From the NCBI GenBank assembly GCA_021783215.1, contig JAJXUB010000006.1, positions 1-47,616 of the forward strand: a stretch of DNA of 47,616 bases. The letters run 5' to 3'. Below the pieces are notes generated by a model. The model searched no databases. It had not been told where the DNA came from and saw nothing but the letters and a program-made list of their open reading frames with translations. Origin of the DNA: Actinomycetes bacterium (GTDB lineage Bacteria > Actinomycetota > Actinomycetes > Actinomycetales > Dermatophilaceae). This document shows positions 1 to 8,797 of this stretch, piece after piece. The position numbers and the translations under genes are program-made. Position 1 is the first letter of the stretch; each line of letters opens with the position of its first letter.

Positions 1-123
1 ATCGAGCGGACCGTCCCGCATGAGCCGTCCAACCCGGACACCGGCGCCCCGCCGGAGTCGCCGGCCGTCACGGGGGCCGCCGAGACGACCGCCACGACGA
101 CACAGGACGGGGAGCAGGCATGA
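1..123 (+). CDS. 3' end of an unidentified gene (40 codons)
   Basis: An open frame runs from base 1 to a TGA at 121-123. Its last residues are Pro-, Thr- and Ala-rich and look like a disordered C-terminal tail. The TGA overlaps the ATG of the next gene as ATGA, so the two genes are translationally coupled. Nothing in the 40 residues identifies the protein. In other actinobacteria the dihydroorotate-dehydrogenase-like gene often follows a pyruvate:ferredoxin oxidoreductase gene, which makes nifJ a reasonable guess, but that is inference from family knowledge only. Confidence 0.6.
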   Translation: MERTVPHEPSNPDTGAPPESPAVTGAAETTATTTQDGEQA

Positions 124-1127
124 GCGCCGACCTGAGCACGTCCTACCTCGGCCTGGACCTCTCCGGCCCGGTCATCGCCTCGGCATCGCCCCTGACGGGC
201 CGCCTCGACGGCCTCGTCGCCCTCGAGGACGCCGGCGCGTCGGCGGTCGTTCTCCCCTCGCTGTTCGAGGAGGAGGTCGAGGCCGAGGAGATGGCCTTCC
301 ACGAGGCGCTCGAGGCCGGCTCCGGCATCGGGCCGGAGTTCGACTCCCTCCTGCCGGAGGTCACCATGCCGGAGCTGGGCGTCGACCGCCACCTCATGCG
401 GGTCGAGGCGGCCAAGAAGGCCGTCGGCATCCCCGTCATCGCCTCGGTCAACGCGACGCACACGGGGTCGTGGGAGCGGTACGCCGGCCTCCTCGCCGAG
501 GCCGGTGCGGACGCGTTGGAGCTGAACCTCTATGCCGTCGCCGCGGACCCCTCCCAGTCGGCCGCGGACGTCGAGGCACGCTACCTCGACGTCATCCGCG
601 AGGTGAAGGCGGCGGTGAAGGTGCCCCTTGCCGTCAAGCTGAGCCCGTTCTTCAGCTCGTTCGCGCACTTCGCCGCCGCGGCCGCGGACGCTGGCGCCGA
701 CGGCCTGGTCATCTTCAACCGGTTCTACGCACCGGACCTCGACCTCGAGACCCTCGACGTCGTCTCGAAGGTGTCCCTGTCGCACGCCAGCGAGATGCGC
801 CTGCCGATGCGGTGGACCGGCATCCTGCGCTCGCAGCTGCCGGGCACGTCCATCGCCCTGACCTCGGGCGTCCACACGGGCGCCGACGTCGCCAAGGCCA
901 TCGCCGTCGGTGCGACGGTCGCGTGCACGACGTCGGCCGTCGTCCGGGACGGCGCCAACGCGCTTCGCCACATGCTCGACGGGCTCACGGCGTGGCTCAG
1001 CGAGCACGAGTACGACTCGGTCGCGCAGCTGCGCGGCTCGGTCTCCGCCACGTCCGCCGCCGACCCGGGCGCCTACGAGCGGTCGCAGTACATCCAGATC
1101 ATCACCTCGCTCAACGCCAAGCGCTGA
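120..1127 (+). CDS. Dihydroorotate dehydrogenase-like FMN-dependent TIM-barrel protein
   Basis: 335 residues, resembling the PyrD family over the full barrel. The N-terminus has the typical substrate-side loop (PVIASASPLTG), followed by alternating beta/alpha units. ELNLYAV at about residues 138-144 and VKLSP near 176 match the Asn and Lys positions that line the FMN/orotate site. SGVHTGADVAKAIAVGA near 250-266 is the phosphate-binding end of the barrel. A true biosynthetic PyrD is usually encoded with pyrimidine genes, which are not seen here. This is more likely the dihydroorotate dehydrogenase-like paralogue often linked to pyruvate:ferredoxin oxidoreductase, whose substrate is not established. 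The ATG overlaps the upstream stop codon, so it belongs to an operon entering from the left. Confidence 0.8.
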   Translation: MSADLSTSYLGLDLSGPVIASASPLTGRLDGLVALEDAGASAVVLPSLFEEEVEAEEMAFHEALEAGSGIGPEFDSLLPEVTMPELGVDRHLMRVEAAKKAVGIPVIASVNATHTGSWERYAGLLAEAGADALELNLYAVAADPSQSAADVEARYLDVIREVKAAVKVPLAVKLSPFFSSFAHFAAAAADAGADGLVIFNRFYAPDLDLETLDVVSKVSLSHASEMRLPMRWTGILRSQLPGTSIALTSGVHTGADVAKAIAVGATVACTTSAVVRDGANALRHMLDGLTAWLSEHEYDSVAQLRGSVSATSAADPGAYERSQYIQIITSLNAKR

Positions 1128-1161
1128 CGGACGGGCGCTTCCGCAGGCCCCCCGCGGCCGG

Positions 1162-2118
1162 TCAGGCGCGCGGGTGGGCCTGCGCGTATGACGCGCGGAG
1201 CCGCTCGATGGAGACATGCGTGTAGATCTGGGTCGTCGCCAAGGAGGCGTGCCCGAGGAGCTCCTGGACCAGGCGCAGGTCGGCACCGCCTTCAAGGAGA
1301 TGCGTCGCGGCCGAGTGCCTCAGCCCGTGCGGGCCGAGATCGGGGGCGCCGGGAACCGCCTCGACAACGGCGTGGACGGTGCGCCGAGCCTGGCGCACGT
1401 CGAGCCGACCCCCCCGGGCGCCGAGGAAGAGGGCCGGTCCGGACCCGTCCCGGACCAGGCGTGGCCGCCCGTCCGCGAGCCAGTCCGTCACCGTCTGAGC
1501 GGCGGGGATCCCCAGGGGCACCGTGCGCTCCTTGGCTCCCTTGCCGAGGACGCGGACGACGCGAGCGCCGAGGTCAACGTCGTCGATGTCGAGGCCGACC
1601 AGCTCGCCGACGCGGATGCCCGTCGCGTAGAGGAGCTCGACGACGGCACGGTCGCGCAGGGCAACCGGGTCACCGTCATCGGCCATGACGCCGGCGACGT
1701 CCATCACACGCTCCGCCTCGGCGCGGGTGAGCACGCCCGGCAGGGTCCGGTTCCGGCGTGGGGACGTCAGCCGGACCGACGGGTCTGTCGCCATGAGCCC
1801 GGCCCGATGCGCCCACCGACAGAAGCTCCTGGCCGCCGCCGCGTGCCGGGCGATCGTCGAGCGGGCCGCCCCGGAGGATGCGGCGTCGGTGAGCCACGCC
1901 CTGAGGTCCGCCAGGGTGATCTCGCGTGGGTCGCGCGTTCCCGTCTCGGCCTCGAGGTGGTCGAGCAGGGCCGTGACGTCACCGACATAGGCGCGGACCG
2001 TGTGGTCGGACCGTCCGCGCTCGCTGCGCAGGTGGCGTGCGAAGGCGGCGACCGACACGTCCTCGGGGAGACGGGTGAGCGGGCCGGCGGGGTTCGCATC
2101 GGACGGCATGTCGTCCAC
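1162..2118 (-). CDS. xerC: Tyrosine recombinase XerC
   Basis: 318 residues, the usual length for XerC/XerD. Residues about 22-108 are the SAM-like core-binding domain and about 125-312 the catalytic domain. The full catalytic set is visible: Arg169 (ATGIRVGEL), a Lys in [11 protein letters not shown] (193-196), His264 and Arg267 (HGLRH), His290 (LLGHAS) and the nucleophile Tyr299 (QIYTH). With a XerD partner it resolves chromosome dimers at dif; no dif site was recognised here. Start is a GTG at 2118; an in-frame ATG three codons in is possible. The gene is followed by nothing on its strand and preceded by dprA 31 nt upstream, so it probably ends the yraN-yifB-dprA-xerC unit. The same order is known in M. 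tuberculosis, which supports XerC rather than XerD. Confidence 0.9.
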   Translation of the reverse strand: MDDMPSDANPAGPLTRLPEDVSVAAFARHLRSERGRSDHTVRAYVGDVTALLDHLEAETGTRDPREITLADLRAWLTDAASSGAARSTIARHAAAARSFCRWAHRAGLMATDPSVRLTSPRRNRTLPGVLTRAEAERVMDVAGVMADDGDPVALRDRAVVELLYATGIRVGELVGLDIDDVDLGARVVRVLGKGAKERTVPLGIPAAQTVTDWLADGRPRLVRDGSGPALFLGARGGRLDVRQARRTVHAVVEAVPGAPDLGPHGLRHSAATHLLEGGADLRLVQELLGHASLATTQIYTHVSIERLRASYAQAHPRA

Positions 2119-2149
2119 GGTCGCACGCCGGCGCGGACGTTGTGCGCAT

Positions 2150-3298
2150 TCAGGCCCGCAGCCCCGTCGGTGTCTTCTGCCACCCGTCGCCGCGACGCCG
2201 GATGACCGCGTCCTCCTCGAGCCGGGTCAGCGTGGCCAGCACGTCGGCGACGGGCAGGCCGGTGCCGTCGACGAGCGTGTCAAGCCCGACGGCGGCGCGG
2301 ACGGGGATGACGCCGAACACCGTCCGGTCGGCGTCGCTCCAGCGTTGGTCGATGTCGTCGACGTGGATGGTGTCGGCCGTGTCGGGTCCGATGTCCCCGA
2401 AGAGGTCGACGGCCTCCGCGGCGCTGGTGACGAGGGCGGCGTCGGTGTTGCGCAGGAGCGCGTGGCAGCCGGCGGAGACGGGCGAGGTCACGGGCCCCGG
2501 TACGGCGCCGACCGGTCGTCCGAGCGCCCGCGCGTGCCGCGCCGTGTTGAGCGACCCTGACCGCAGGCCGGCCTCGACGACGAGCGTGCCACGGGTCAGC
2601 GCGGCGATGAGCCGGTTCCGCGAGAGGAACCGCTGGCGCAGCGGCAACGACCCCGGAGGCAGCTCGGTCACGACGGCGCCCGTCCTCGCGATCTCGGCCA
2701 GGAGGTGGGCGTGCGCCGCCGGATACACCCGGTCGATACCGCACGCGAGGAGCGCGACCGTCGTCCCGCCGCCGGCGAGGGCTCCCTCGTGTGCCGCCCC
2801 GTCGATCCCGAACGCCGCACCCGAGGTCACGGTGAACCCGCGGTCGGCGAGCCCGACGGCGATGTCGCGGGTGACGTCGAGCCCGTATGCCGTCGCCGCC
2901 CGTGACCCGACGACCGAGGCGGACCGACGCATCGCCTCGGCGAGGTCGACGTCCCCCCGGACCCAGACGCAGTGCGGAGGTGTCACGAGGTCGTCGACGC
3001 CGGTCGGCCACTCCGCGTCGGCCGGCGTGAGGATCCGGGCACCTAAGGCGGCGGCCATCTCCTCCTGCCGCTCGACGTCGGCTCGGCGGGCGCGCTCGGC
3101 CACGGCCTCCCCGACGGCAAGCACCCCGGCCCGCGCCCGGGTGAGTGCCTCGACGTGGCCGAGCTCCCGGATGGCCGCCCACGCGGCGACGAAGGGCCCG
3201 GCCAGGGCCGCCGTACCGGGGACGTCGGCGGCCGGCTCGAGCGCCGTGGCCCAGGCGATCCGCGCCCCCCGGTCGGTCAGAAGGGCTATCTCGGTCAT
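2150..3298 (-). CDS. dprA: DNA-processing protein DprA (Smf)
   Basis: 382 residues. A short N-terminal helical region is followed by the Rossmann-like DprA domain: GSRAAT at 131-136, [11 protein letters not shown] at 164-174 and [12 protein letters not shown] at 223-234 are the family signatures. Residues about 315-375 form the C-terminal winged-helix domain seen in many DprA proteins. DprA binds incoming single-stranded DNA and loads RecA during natural transformation, but it is also kept in species not known to be competent. The ATG has a good GAGGAG ribosome site. It lies 22 nt downstream of the ComM-like gene and 31 nt upstream of xerC, in one likely operon. Confidence 0.92.
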   Translation of the reverse strand: MTEIALLTDRGARIAWATALEPAADVPGTAALAGPFVAAWAAIRELGHVEALTRARAGVLAVGEAVAERARRADVERQEEMAAALGARILTPADAEWPTGVDDLVTPPHCVWVRGDVDLAEAMRRSASVVGSRAATAYGLDVTRDIAVGLADRGFTVTSGAAFGIDGAAHEGALAGGGTTVALLACGIDRVYPAAHAHLLAEIARTGAVVTELPPGSLPLRQRFLSRNRLIAALTRGTLVVEAGLRSGSLNTARHARALGRPVGAVPGPVTSPVSAGCHALLRNTDAALVTSAAEAVDLFGDIGPDTADTIHVDDIDQRWSDADRTVFGVIPVRAAVGLDTLVDGTGLPVADVLATLTRLEEDAVIRRRGDGWQKTPTGLRA

Positions 3299-3320
3299 GC
3301 CGGCTCCTCATCCACACCAC

Positions 3321-4856
3321 TCATGCGGCGGTCTCGATCCTCATCTGAAGGGCGGCCCCGACGTCGCCGGAGCCGGGCACGGTGCGGCCGGCCAGGTCGG
3401 CGAGCGTCCAGGCGAGGCGAAGGACCCGGTCGTACCCGCGGAGGGTCAGCGCGCCACGGTCGAGCCTGTGGTCGGCCTCGGCGAGCGCCCGACGCGGCGG
3501 CCGCCACCGGGCCTGGCGGAGGATGGGGCCGGGAACACGCCCGTTGACCCGCTGGCCGATCTCCGACCACCGCGCGAGCTGGACCTCTCTGGCGCGCGCA
3601 ACCCGGCCGGCGACGACCTCGCTGGGCTCCCCTGGCGGGCCGCCGAGGTCAGCGCGGCTGACTCGGCCGACGGCGACCCGGATGTCGACCCGGTCCATGA
3701 GCGGCCCGGTGAGACGGGCGGCATACCGTCGCAGCTCCAGGGTGCTGCACCGACATTCGGCGCCGGTGCCGACCGCGTTTCCGCACGGGCAGGGGTTCGT
3801 CGCGAGGATGAGCTGGAAGGCAGCGGGGTACTCGACCGTGCTCAGCGCCCGCCCGATGACGACGTGACCGCTCTCGAGCGGCTGCCGGAGCGCCTGGAGC
3901 ACCGACGTCGCGAACTCACCCGCCTCGTCGAGGAAGAGCACGCCGTGATGGGCTCGGCTGATCTCCCCGGGGCGGATGACCGGCGCCCCGCCGCCGATGA
4001 GCGCCGCCTGCGAGGAGGAGTGGTGCGGGGCCACGAACGGCGGCCGCGTCGGCAGGGCCCGGACGGCGCCGGGCAGCCCGTGGATGGACCGGATCGCCTG
4101 GACCTCGAGGGCCTCGTCACGCGTCAGCGGAGGTAGCACCGTGACGAGCCGTTCGGCGAGCATCGTCTTGCCCGCTCCCGGAGGGCCCTTGAGGAGCAGG
4201 TGATGGCCACCGGCGGCGGCGAGCTCGAGGGCGAGCCGGGCTCGGTGCTGGCCGACGACGTCGGCGAGGTCGACGCCTCGTTCATCGGCGACGTCGACGG
4301 CGCCGGGCACGTCGACCGTCGGCCAGGGCCGGCCCGATGCGACGGCCGCGTAACCGGTCAGGACGTCCTCGAGGGAGCGGACGGCGTGAACCGTGACGCC
4401 CTCGACGAGACGCGCCTCGCCCGAGTTGTCCGCCGGCACGACGACGGTCCGTATGCCGCCTCGCACCGCGGCGAGCACGCTCGGCAGGATGCCACGGACC
4501 GGCCGGACGCTTCCGTCGAGCCCGATCTCGCCGAGATGGCAGACGCCCTCGGCCATGTGCGGGAGGGCCCCACGGGCAACGAGGACGGCGACGGCGATCG
4601 GCAGGTCAAAGCCGGTGCCGTGCTTGGGCAGCGACGCCGGCGAGAGGTTGACGGTGACACGGATCTGGGACCACTGGCCCTCGATGGAGGACGCCGCCGC
4701 CTTGATCCGGTCGGGGGCCTGGGCGATCGCCTTGTCGGGCAGGCCGCCGATGGTGAACGCCGGCAGGCCCGGACCGATGTGGGCCTCGACGTCGACGAGG
4801 GTGCCGACGAGCCCGGTCAGGGCGACCGAGCGGGTGCGGCCGAACCGGGCCGCCAT
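3321..4856 (-). CDS. YifB/ComM-family AAA+ ATPase (Mg-chelatase-like)
   Basis: 511 residues from the chosen ATG. The frame stays open for 50 more codons upstream, but that part is Ala/Arg-rich and only shadows yraN, and the ATG at 4856 overlaps the yraN TGA by one base (TGATG), which argues for coupling. Residues about 20-170 form the Lon-protease-like N-domain. Walker A GPPGAGKT is at 224-231 and Walker B LFLDEAGEF at about 307-315. Paired cysteines (356, 358, 368, 370) sit in the ATPase core, and a C-terminal Mg_chelatase_C domain follows. In naturally transformable Gram-negatives ComM is a branch-migration helicase for integrating donor DNA. Its pairing here with dprA fits a role in recombination. 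Confidence 0.9.
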   Translation of the reverse strand: MAARFGRTRSVALTGLVGTLVDVEAHIGPGLPAFTIGGLPDKAIAQAPDRIKAAASSIEGQWSQIRVTVNLSPASLPKHGTGFDLPIAVAVLVARGALPHMAEGVCHLGEIGLDGSVRPVRGILPSVLAAVRGGIRTVVVPADNSGEARLVEGVTVHAVRSLEDVLTGYAAVASGRPWPTVDVPGAVDVADERGVDLADVVGQHRARLALELAAAGGHHLLLKGPPGAGKTMLAERLVTVLPPLTRDEALEVQAIRSIHGLPGAVRALPTRPPFVAPHHSSSQAALIGGGAPVIRPGEISRAHHGVLFLDEAGEFATSVLQALRQPLESGHVVIGRALSTVEYPAAFQLILATNPCPCGNAVGTGAECRCSTLELRRYAARLTGPLMDRVDIRVAVGRVSRADLGGPPGEPSEVVAGRVARAREVQLARWSEIGQRVNGRVPGPILRQARWRPPRRALAEADHRLDRGALTLRGYDRVLRLAWTLADLAGRTVPGSGDVGAALQMRIETAA

Positions 4857-5224
4857 CAGCCGACCCCGACGAGATGGCGCAGCTGCGGGCGGCAGCCGGG
4901 ACGTCGGAGGATGCCGATGACATCGATGCGGACCACCTCGGCGCGTTCGTCGTGCGAGTGCAGCCACGCGCCGGCCAGCCGCCGCAGCCGCAGCTGCTTG
5001 CGCCACGTGACGGCCTCCACGGGGTCACCGAACCGCAGGCTCGTGCGCGTCTTGACCTCGCAGACAACCAGGGCGTCGCCGTCCCGGGCGACGATGTCGA
5101 TCTCCCCCTGGTCGCACCGCCAGTTCCGGTCGACGACGCTCATGCCGCGCCGCGTCAGGTAGTCGACGGCGAGCCCCTCGCCCCACCGCCCCACCGCGCG
5201 CCGGGGGTCCTCCCCTGCGTTCAT
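4856..5224 (-). CDS. YraN family protein (UPF0102), endonuclease-like fold
   Basis: 122 residues, full length for the family. The conserved core GEIDIVARDGDALVVCEVK (40-58) holds the D-x(n)-E-x-K type residues (Glu41, Asp43, Glu56, Lys58) of the restriction-endonuclease-like fold. The function is not established; a structure-based link to Holliday-junction resolvases is known, but activity is not proven. A strong ribosome site (AGGTGGAGCG) precedes the ATG. It starts the yraN-yifB-dprA-xerC unit, and its stop overlaps the next start. The unit probably starts in the 271-nt gap upstream. Confidence 0.88.
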   Translation of the reverse strand: MNAGEDPRRAVGRWGEGLAVDYLTRRGMSVVDRNWRCDQGEIDIVARDGDALVVCEVKTRTSLRFGDPVEAVTWRKQLRLRRLAGAWLHSHDERAEVVRIDVIGILRRPGCRPQLRHLVGVG

Positions 5225-5495
5225 CGCTCCACCTCGCCCGTCGTCTGCCGTCCACGGCGATCGTCATGTCTGGCGGTGGGCGGGCGCAGCGGGTAGCGGC
5301 GAACCTGTGGACAACGGCATACCGGCCGGGCTGGTTGTGGACGGATCGCCCACTCGCCGGCGTGCGCGGCCCTCTCGCCGGCGGCCTTCCGCCCGACGGC
5401 TGGAGGTCACGGTGCCGGCTGGCGGCAGGCGCGGACCTCGACCGGACGGGGGCGGCGGTTCGGCCGGGGCGGCGGGGCGCCGCGGCGGCGGCGGC
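5225..5495. other. Longest intergenic gap (271 bp) with two DnaA-box-like 9-mers
   Basis: No credible gene lies here. The right end (about 5465-5492) is a run of GGC/GCC triplets just downstream of the DUF2469 stop codon, without a clear stem-loop. TGTGGACAA at 5306-5314 is the exact reverse complement of TTGTCCACA, the DnaA box common in high-GC actinobacteria. A weaker copy, TGTGGACGG, lies at 5336-5344 in the same orientation, 30 bp away. The gap must also hold the promoter of yraN-yifB-dprA-xerC, but no convincing -10 was recognised. Confidence 0.5.
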
Positions 5496-5816
5496 TCAGA
5501 ACTCGCTGGAGCTCTCCGGTACCTGCAGCTCGGGCTTGGCGAGCTCCTCGACGTTGACGTCCTTGAACGTCACGACGCGAACCTGCTTGACGAACCTTGC
5601 CGGCCGGTAGATGTCCCACACCCACGCGTCCTGCATCGTCACGTCGAACCACACGTCAGCGCCGTCGCCGCGGACCTTCACGTCGACGGAGTTGCACAGG
5701 TAGAACCGCCGCTCGGTCTCGACGACGTGGGTGAACAGCCCGACGACGTCGCGGTACTCCCGGTAGAGGGCCAGCTCCGCCTCCGCTTCGTACTTCTCGA
5801 GGTCCTCGGCGCTCAT
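5496..5816 (-). CDS. DUF2469 domain protein
   Basis: 106 residues. It matches the small acidic actinobacterial DUF2469 family (M. tuberculosis Rv2901c), including the start [10 protein letters not shown] and the aromatic stretch [12 protein letters not shown]. The function is unknown. It is almost restricted to actinobacteria and sits next to rnhB there as here. The ATG overlaps the rnhB TGA by 4 bases (ATGA at 5813-5816), so translation is coupled. It is the last gene of the lepB-rnhB-DUF2469 unit. No transmembrane segment or enzyme motif is visible. Confidence 0.9.
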   Translation of the reverse strand: MSAEDLEKYEAEAELALYREYRDVVGLFTHVVETERRFYLCNSVDVKVRGDGADVWFDVTMQDAWVWDIYRPARFVKQVRVVTFKDVNVEELAKPELQVPESSSEF

Positions 5817-6565
5817 CCTGCGGTCTCCATGTGCTCGACGACGGGCTCCACCATGGGCTCGGTCACCGTCCCATCATCCCCCAGCGGCAGCCGCCAGGAC
5901 CGCCGGTGGTGGACGCACGGCCCCTGCACGCGGAGCGCCGCGAGATGCTCGGGCGCCCCGTAGCCCTTGTTGACCTCCCACCCGTATGCCGGGTGCTCGA
6001 TCGCCAGCGCCACCATCATCCGGTCCCTGGTCACCTTGGCGAGGACGGAGGCCGCCGCGACGGAGGAGCACGTCAGGTCGGCCTTGATCCTCGTCGCCAC
6101 CGGTGGGGTGCTGGCCCCGGGATGCCCTCCGGCGAAGGCGAGCAGCCCGACCTCGGTGGGGGCGGTGAGCCAGTCGTGGTTGCCGTCGAGGATGACGAGG
6201 TCGGGCACGATGCCGGCGTCGGCGATCCCGGCGAGCGCGCGCCCCCCCGCGAGGCGCAGCGCGGCGATGATCCCCACGGCGTCGATCTCGCCCGCAGAGG
6301 CGTGGCCGACGGCATACGCACGCGCCCAGCGCTCGATCCGGGGGACCAGCCGTTCCCGGTTGGCCGGCGTGAGGAGCTTGGAGTCCTTGACGCCGCGGGG
6401 GGCCGAGCGGCTCGCCTCGTCGATGACGACGACGCCGACGCTGACGGGGCCGGCGAGCGCCCCCCGGCCGACCTCGTCCATGCCGGCGAGGAGCCGGTGG
6501 CCGTCCCGCTGGAGGGCGCGCTCGACCCTCAGCGAGGGTCGCCGGGAGCGGGGCGAGGCGGGCAT
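5813..6565 (-). CDS. rnhB: Ribonuclease HII
   Basis: 250 residues, full-length RNase HII. The catalytic acidic residues are visible: Asp30-Glu31 in GMDEVGRG, Asp127 in ILDGNHD and Asp163 in [13 protein letters not shown]. The enzyme cuts RNA in RNA/DNA hybrids and single ribonucleotides misplaced in DNA. The C-terminal 20 residues after the [10 protein letters not shown] motif are a variable tail. It starts only 3 nt after the lepB TAG and overlaps DUF2469, so lepB-rnhB-DUF2469 is one operon, as in M. tuberculosis. Confidence 0.95.
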   Translation of the reverse strand: MPASPRSRRPSLRVERALQRDGHRLLAGMDEVGRGALAGPVSVGVVVIDEASRSAPRGVKDSKLLTPANRERLVPRIERWARAYAVGHASAGEIDAVGIIAALRLAGGRALAGIADAGIVPDLVILDGNHDWLTAPTEVGLLAFAGGHPGASTPPVATRIKADLTCSSVAAASVLAKVTRDRMMVALAIEHPAYGWEVNKGYGAPEHLAALRVQGPCVHHRRSWRLPLGDDGTVTEPMVEPVVEHMETAG

Positions 6566-6568
6566 CGG

Positions 6569-7381
6569 CTAGCGAGTCGCGGTCGCCTTGGGCGCCGGAA
6601 CGGACCCGAAGGTCAACGGGTAGTCCGACAGCCAGGCGAACCGGTTGAGCGGCCAGACGATGGCGAAGGCCCTCCCCGTGACGTCGCTGATGGGCACGGA
6701 GCCCTCCTTGCCCGTCCCGCTGGGGTCGTGGTAGCGGGAGTCCTCGGAGTCGCCGCGGTTGTCGCCCATCACCCAGATCTTCCCGGCGGGCACGGTGATA
6801 TCGAAGCGGATGCTGCTCGGAACGGCGCCGGCCTTGACGTACGGCTCGTTGAGGGGGCTCCCGTTGACCGTGAGCCGTTGCTGGGTGTCGCAGCAGACGA
6901 CGTGGTCGCCAGGCAGGCCGATGACGCGCTTGATGAGGTGGTCGTCCGTCGGGCTCGGGAGGATGCCGACGAAGGTCAGCGCGTCACGGACGGCGTTGAC
7001 GATGGGTCCCCGGTCGCGCCGCGGCATGGCCTCGAGCCAATGGCCAGGGTCCGAGAAGACGACGACATCGCCGCGGTGGAGGGAGATCGGGTTCGGCGTC
7101 AGCTTGTTGACGAGCACGCGGTCGTTGACGAGGAGGGTGTCCTCCATCGACCCCGACGGGATCCAGAACGCCTGGACGAGCCACGTCTTGACGACGAAGG
7201 AGAGCGCGAGCGCCATCGCGACGACGATGACGAACTCCTTGACGGCGGCACCGACCCCGGACCCCTGTCGAGCGGCAGGGCCCTTCCCCGACCCGGGCGC
7301 CGTCTGCTGCTCGGCCGGCTCCGCGGTGAGGTCGTCGGCGGGCTCGGAGGGCTCGTCGCGCAGCGTCTCGGAGTCCGTCAC
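6569..7381 (-). CDS. lepB: Type I signal peptidase (first copy)
   Basis: 270 residues. A 45-residue acidic, Gly/Pro-rich cytoplasmic N-terminus precedes one transmembrane helix (about 49-66). The catalytic Ser78 lies in IPSGSMEDTL and Lys151 in KRVIGLPGDH, with the C-terminal box GDNRGDSEDSRYH at 207-219. It removes signal peptides from exported proteins on the outer face of the membrane. The GTG start has a GGGAG site upstream. A second, different lepB lies 109 nt upstream on the same strand; the two share the catalytic motifs but differ in the N-tail and in the central loop. rnhB follows after 3 nt. Confidence 0.93.
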   Translation of the reverse strand: MTDSETLRDEPSEPADDLTAEPAEQQTAPGSGKGPAARQGSGVGAAVKEFVIVVAMALALSFVVKTWLVQAFWIPSGSMEDTLLVNDRVLVNKLTPNPISLHRGDVVVFSDPGHWLEAMPRRDRGPIVNAVRDALTFVGILPSPTDDHLIKRVIGLPGDHVVCCDTQQRLTVNGSPLNEPYVKAGAVPSSIRFDITVPAGKIWVMGDNRGDSEDSRYHDPSGTGKEGSVPISDVTGRAFAIVWPLNRFAWLSDYPLTFGSVPAPKATATR

Positions 7382-7490
7382 CGAACATGCTCCCGTCTGG
7401 TCGTCCCCGGCATACCCGGCCGGTTGCGGTCCTGCACAGGCCCGCCGTGGCGGTCCACGACCCGGTAGGCGGGCCCTCGTCCGAAGCCTG

Positions 7491-8222
7491 TCACGACGTG
7501 CCCGCCGCGGCGGGCACCGCCGCGAAGGCGTCGGACCGCCCTATGGTGCCAAACCTTCCTGGAGGCCAGTACCGCAGGACCACGCGACCGAGGACGTCAT
7601 CGAGGGGAACCATCCCGCCGCCGGGGTCGCCGAGATGGGCGCGGGAGTCCGCGGACGCGGGCCGGTTGTCGCCCATGACCCAGAGGTCACCGGCGGGGAC
7701 GAGGACGTTGAACGCGACATCGCTGGGCCTGGTACCGGTGATGACGTACGGCTCGGTGACCGGCGCGCCGTTGACGGTCAGCCGTCCCGAGGCGTCGCAG
7801 CACACGACGTGGTCGCCGGGCAGGCCGATGACCCGCTTGAGGTAGTCCTTCTCCCCGAGGTCTATCCCCAGAGCCTTGGCCAGCGCGTGCAGCGTCGACC
7901 CGATGAGCCCGGCGGTGACGGGCGGCGCCAAGGACGGGCCGCCGAACGCCGTCGTCCCGTCGAAGACGACGATGTCCCCGCGCTGAAGGTCACGCCCACC
8001 GTGGAGCCGGTCGACGAGGACCCGGTCCGCGGGCATGACCGTGTTCTCCATCGACCCGGAGGGGACGTAGAAGCTCTGGACGAGGAAGGCGCGCACGAGG
8101 AGGACGGTGACGAGGGCCGCGACGACCTCCACAAGCCGCCTCACGCCCCGTCGCCGACGGCGAGCAGGCGTGGCCGGGGCGGCGTCGCCGGGGCGATCGC
8201 CGCTGCTCACGGTCGTGGACAT
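7491..8222 (-). CDS. lepB: Type I signal peptidase (second copy)
   Basis: 243 residues. A basic stretch (RRRRRGVRR) precedes one transmembrane helix at about 30-48. Ser57 (VPSGSMEN) and Lys129 (YLKRVIGLPGD) form the catalytic dyad, and GDNRPASADSR is the conserved C-terminal box. Compared with the neighbouring copy it has a shorter, basic N-terminus. A TAGGCT -10-like box at 8232-8237 on this strand lies 9 nt before the ATG, so its mRNA may have almost no leader. Paralogous pairs of signal peptidases are common in actinobacteria (Streptomyces has four); the division of labour here is unknown. Confidence 0.92.
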   Translation of the reverse strand: MSTTVSSGDRPGDAAPATPARRRRRGVRRLVEVVAALVTVLLVRAFLVQSFYVPSGSMENTVMPADRVLVDRLHGGRDLQRGDIVVFDGTTAFGGPSLAPPVTAGLIGSTLHALAKALGIDLGEKDYLKRVIGLPGDHVVCCDASGRLTVNGAPVTEPYVITGTRPSDVAFNVLVPAGDLWVMGDNRPASADSRAHLGDPGGGMVPLDDVLGRVVLRYWPPGRFGTIGRSDAFAAVPAAAGTS

Positions 8223-8231
8223 GGTCGGCAG

Positions 8232-8237
8232 AGCCTA
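8232..8237 (-). promoter_or_regulatory. -10-like box of the second lepB
   Basis: TAGGCT on the minus strand, 9 nt before the ATG at 8222. The start point would fall within about 3 nt of the ATG. No -35 consensus is visible. Confidence 0.45.
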
Positions 8238-8302
8238 ACCGCGCGAGCCGAGTGGAGGCGCACCGTGCCGGACTGCGCGGCCCGGGAGGCAGGCGCCGTC
8301 AC

Positions 8303-8659
8303 TCAGCGGGCGGACGGTTCGCGGCGCTCCTTGATCTTGGCGGCCTTGCCGCGCAGGTCACGCAGGTAGTACAGCTTGGCACGCCGGACGTCTCCGCGCG
8401 TGACGATCTCGACCTTGTCGATGATCGGGGTGTGGAGCGGGAAGGTCCGCTCGACGCCGACGCCGAAGGACACCTTGCGGACGGTGAACGTCTCGCCGAT
8501 GCCGCCGCCGTGGCGCCGGATGACGACGCCCTGGAAGACCTGGATGCGGGACCGCGTGCCCTCGATGACCTTGACGTGCACCTTGACGGTGTCACCGGGA
8601 CGGAAGTCCGGAAGGTCGCCCTTGACCTGGGCCGCGTCGATCGCGTCGAACCGCTGCAT
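8303..8659 (-). CDS. rplS: 50S ribosomal protein L19
   Basis: 118 residues. The L19 core is clear: [40 protein letters not shown] and the C-terminal [19 protein letters not shown]19 sits at the 30S-50S interface. The frame is open for 100 codons further upstream, but that part is not L19-like; the ATG at 8659 is preceded by GAGGAAG at about 9 nt and fits family length. In many bacteria rplS ends the rpsP-rimM-trmD operon; here two plus-strand genes separate it from trmD, so it must have its own promoter in the 200-nt gap to the right. Confidence 0.96.
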   Translation of the reverse strand: MQRFDAIDAAQVKGDLPDFRPGDTVKVHVKVIEGTRSRIQVFQGVVIRRHGGGIGETFTVRKVSFGVGVERTFPLHTPIIDKVEIVTRGDVRRAKLYYLRDLRGKAAKIKERREPSAR

Positions 8660-8741
8660 GATGCGCTGCTTCCTCGTCGGTGCCACAGGCCGCCCACGGA
8701 TGGTTGTCTTGCACGATGTCGGTGCCGTCCCGCCGACCGCA

Positions 8742-8774
8742 TGCCTTGCGGCACTCCCCCTGTGGCGGGGGCCG
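8742..8774 (-). promoter_or_regulatory. Inverted repeats in the rplS leader region
   Basis: Within the rplS upstream region lie TGCC-4-GGCA (8742-8753) and CCCCC-6-GGGGG (8756-8771); CGG 8749-8751 can also pair with CCG 8772-8774. If rplS transcription starts near the TGGCAGA element (8798-8806), these would fold in a leader of roughly 130 nt. A role in control of L19 synthesis is only a guess. Confidence 0.3.
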
Positions 8775-8797
8775 AACACGTCGGGATGCGAGGAGCA

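Noticed and set aside
1128-1161. Possible bidirectional terminator between the PyrD-like gene and xerC
   Set aside because: The short GC-rich inverted stretches do not form a convincing stem and there is no T-run.
2142-4136. Long plus-strand open frame opposite dprA and yifB
   Set aside because: It has no recognisable domain, is rich in Arg, Pro and Ser, and lies antisense to two clear genes. Such mirror frames are expected when third positions are nearly all G or C. The same holds for the long frames at 14160-16382, 16695-18812, 24525-26411 and 35865-38396.
4857-5006. 50-codon upstream extension of yifB
   Set aside because: Ala/Arg-rich and overlapping yraN; the ATG at 4856 is coupled to the yraN stop and matches the family start.
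5465-5492. GGC/GCC run after the DUF2469 gene as a terminator
   Set aside because: It can pair in many registers but gives no distinct stem-loop and has no T-run.
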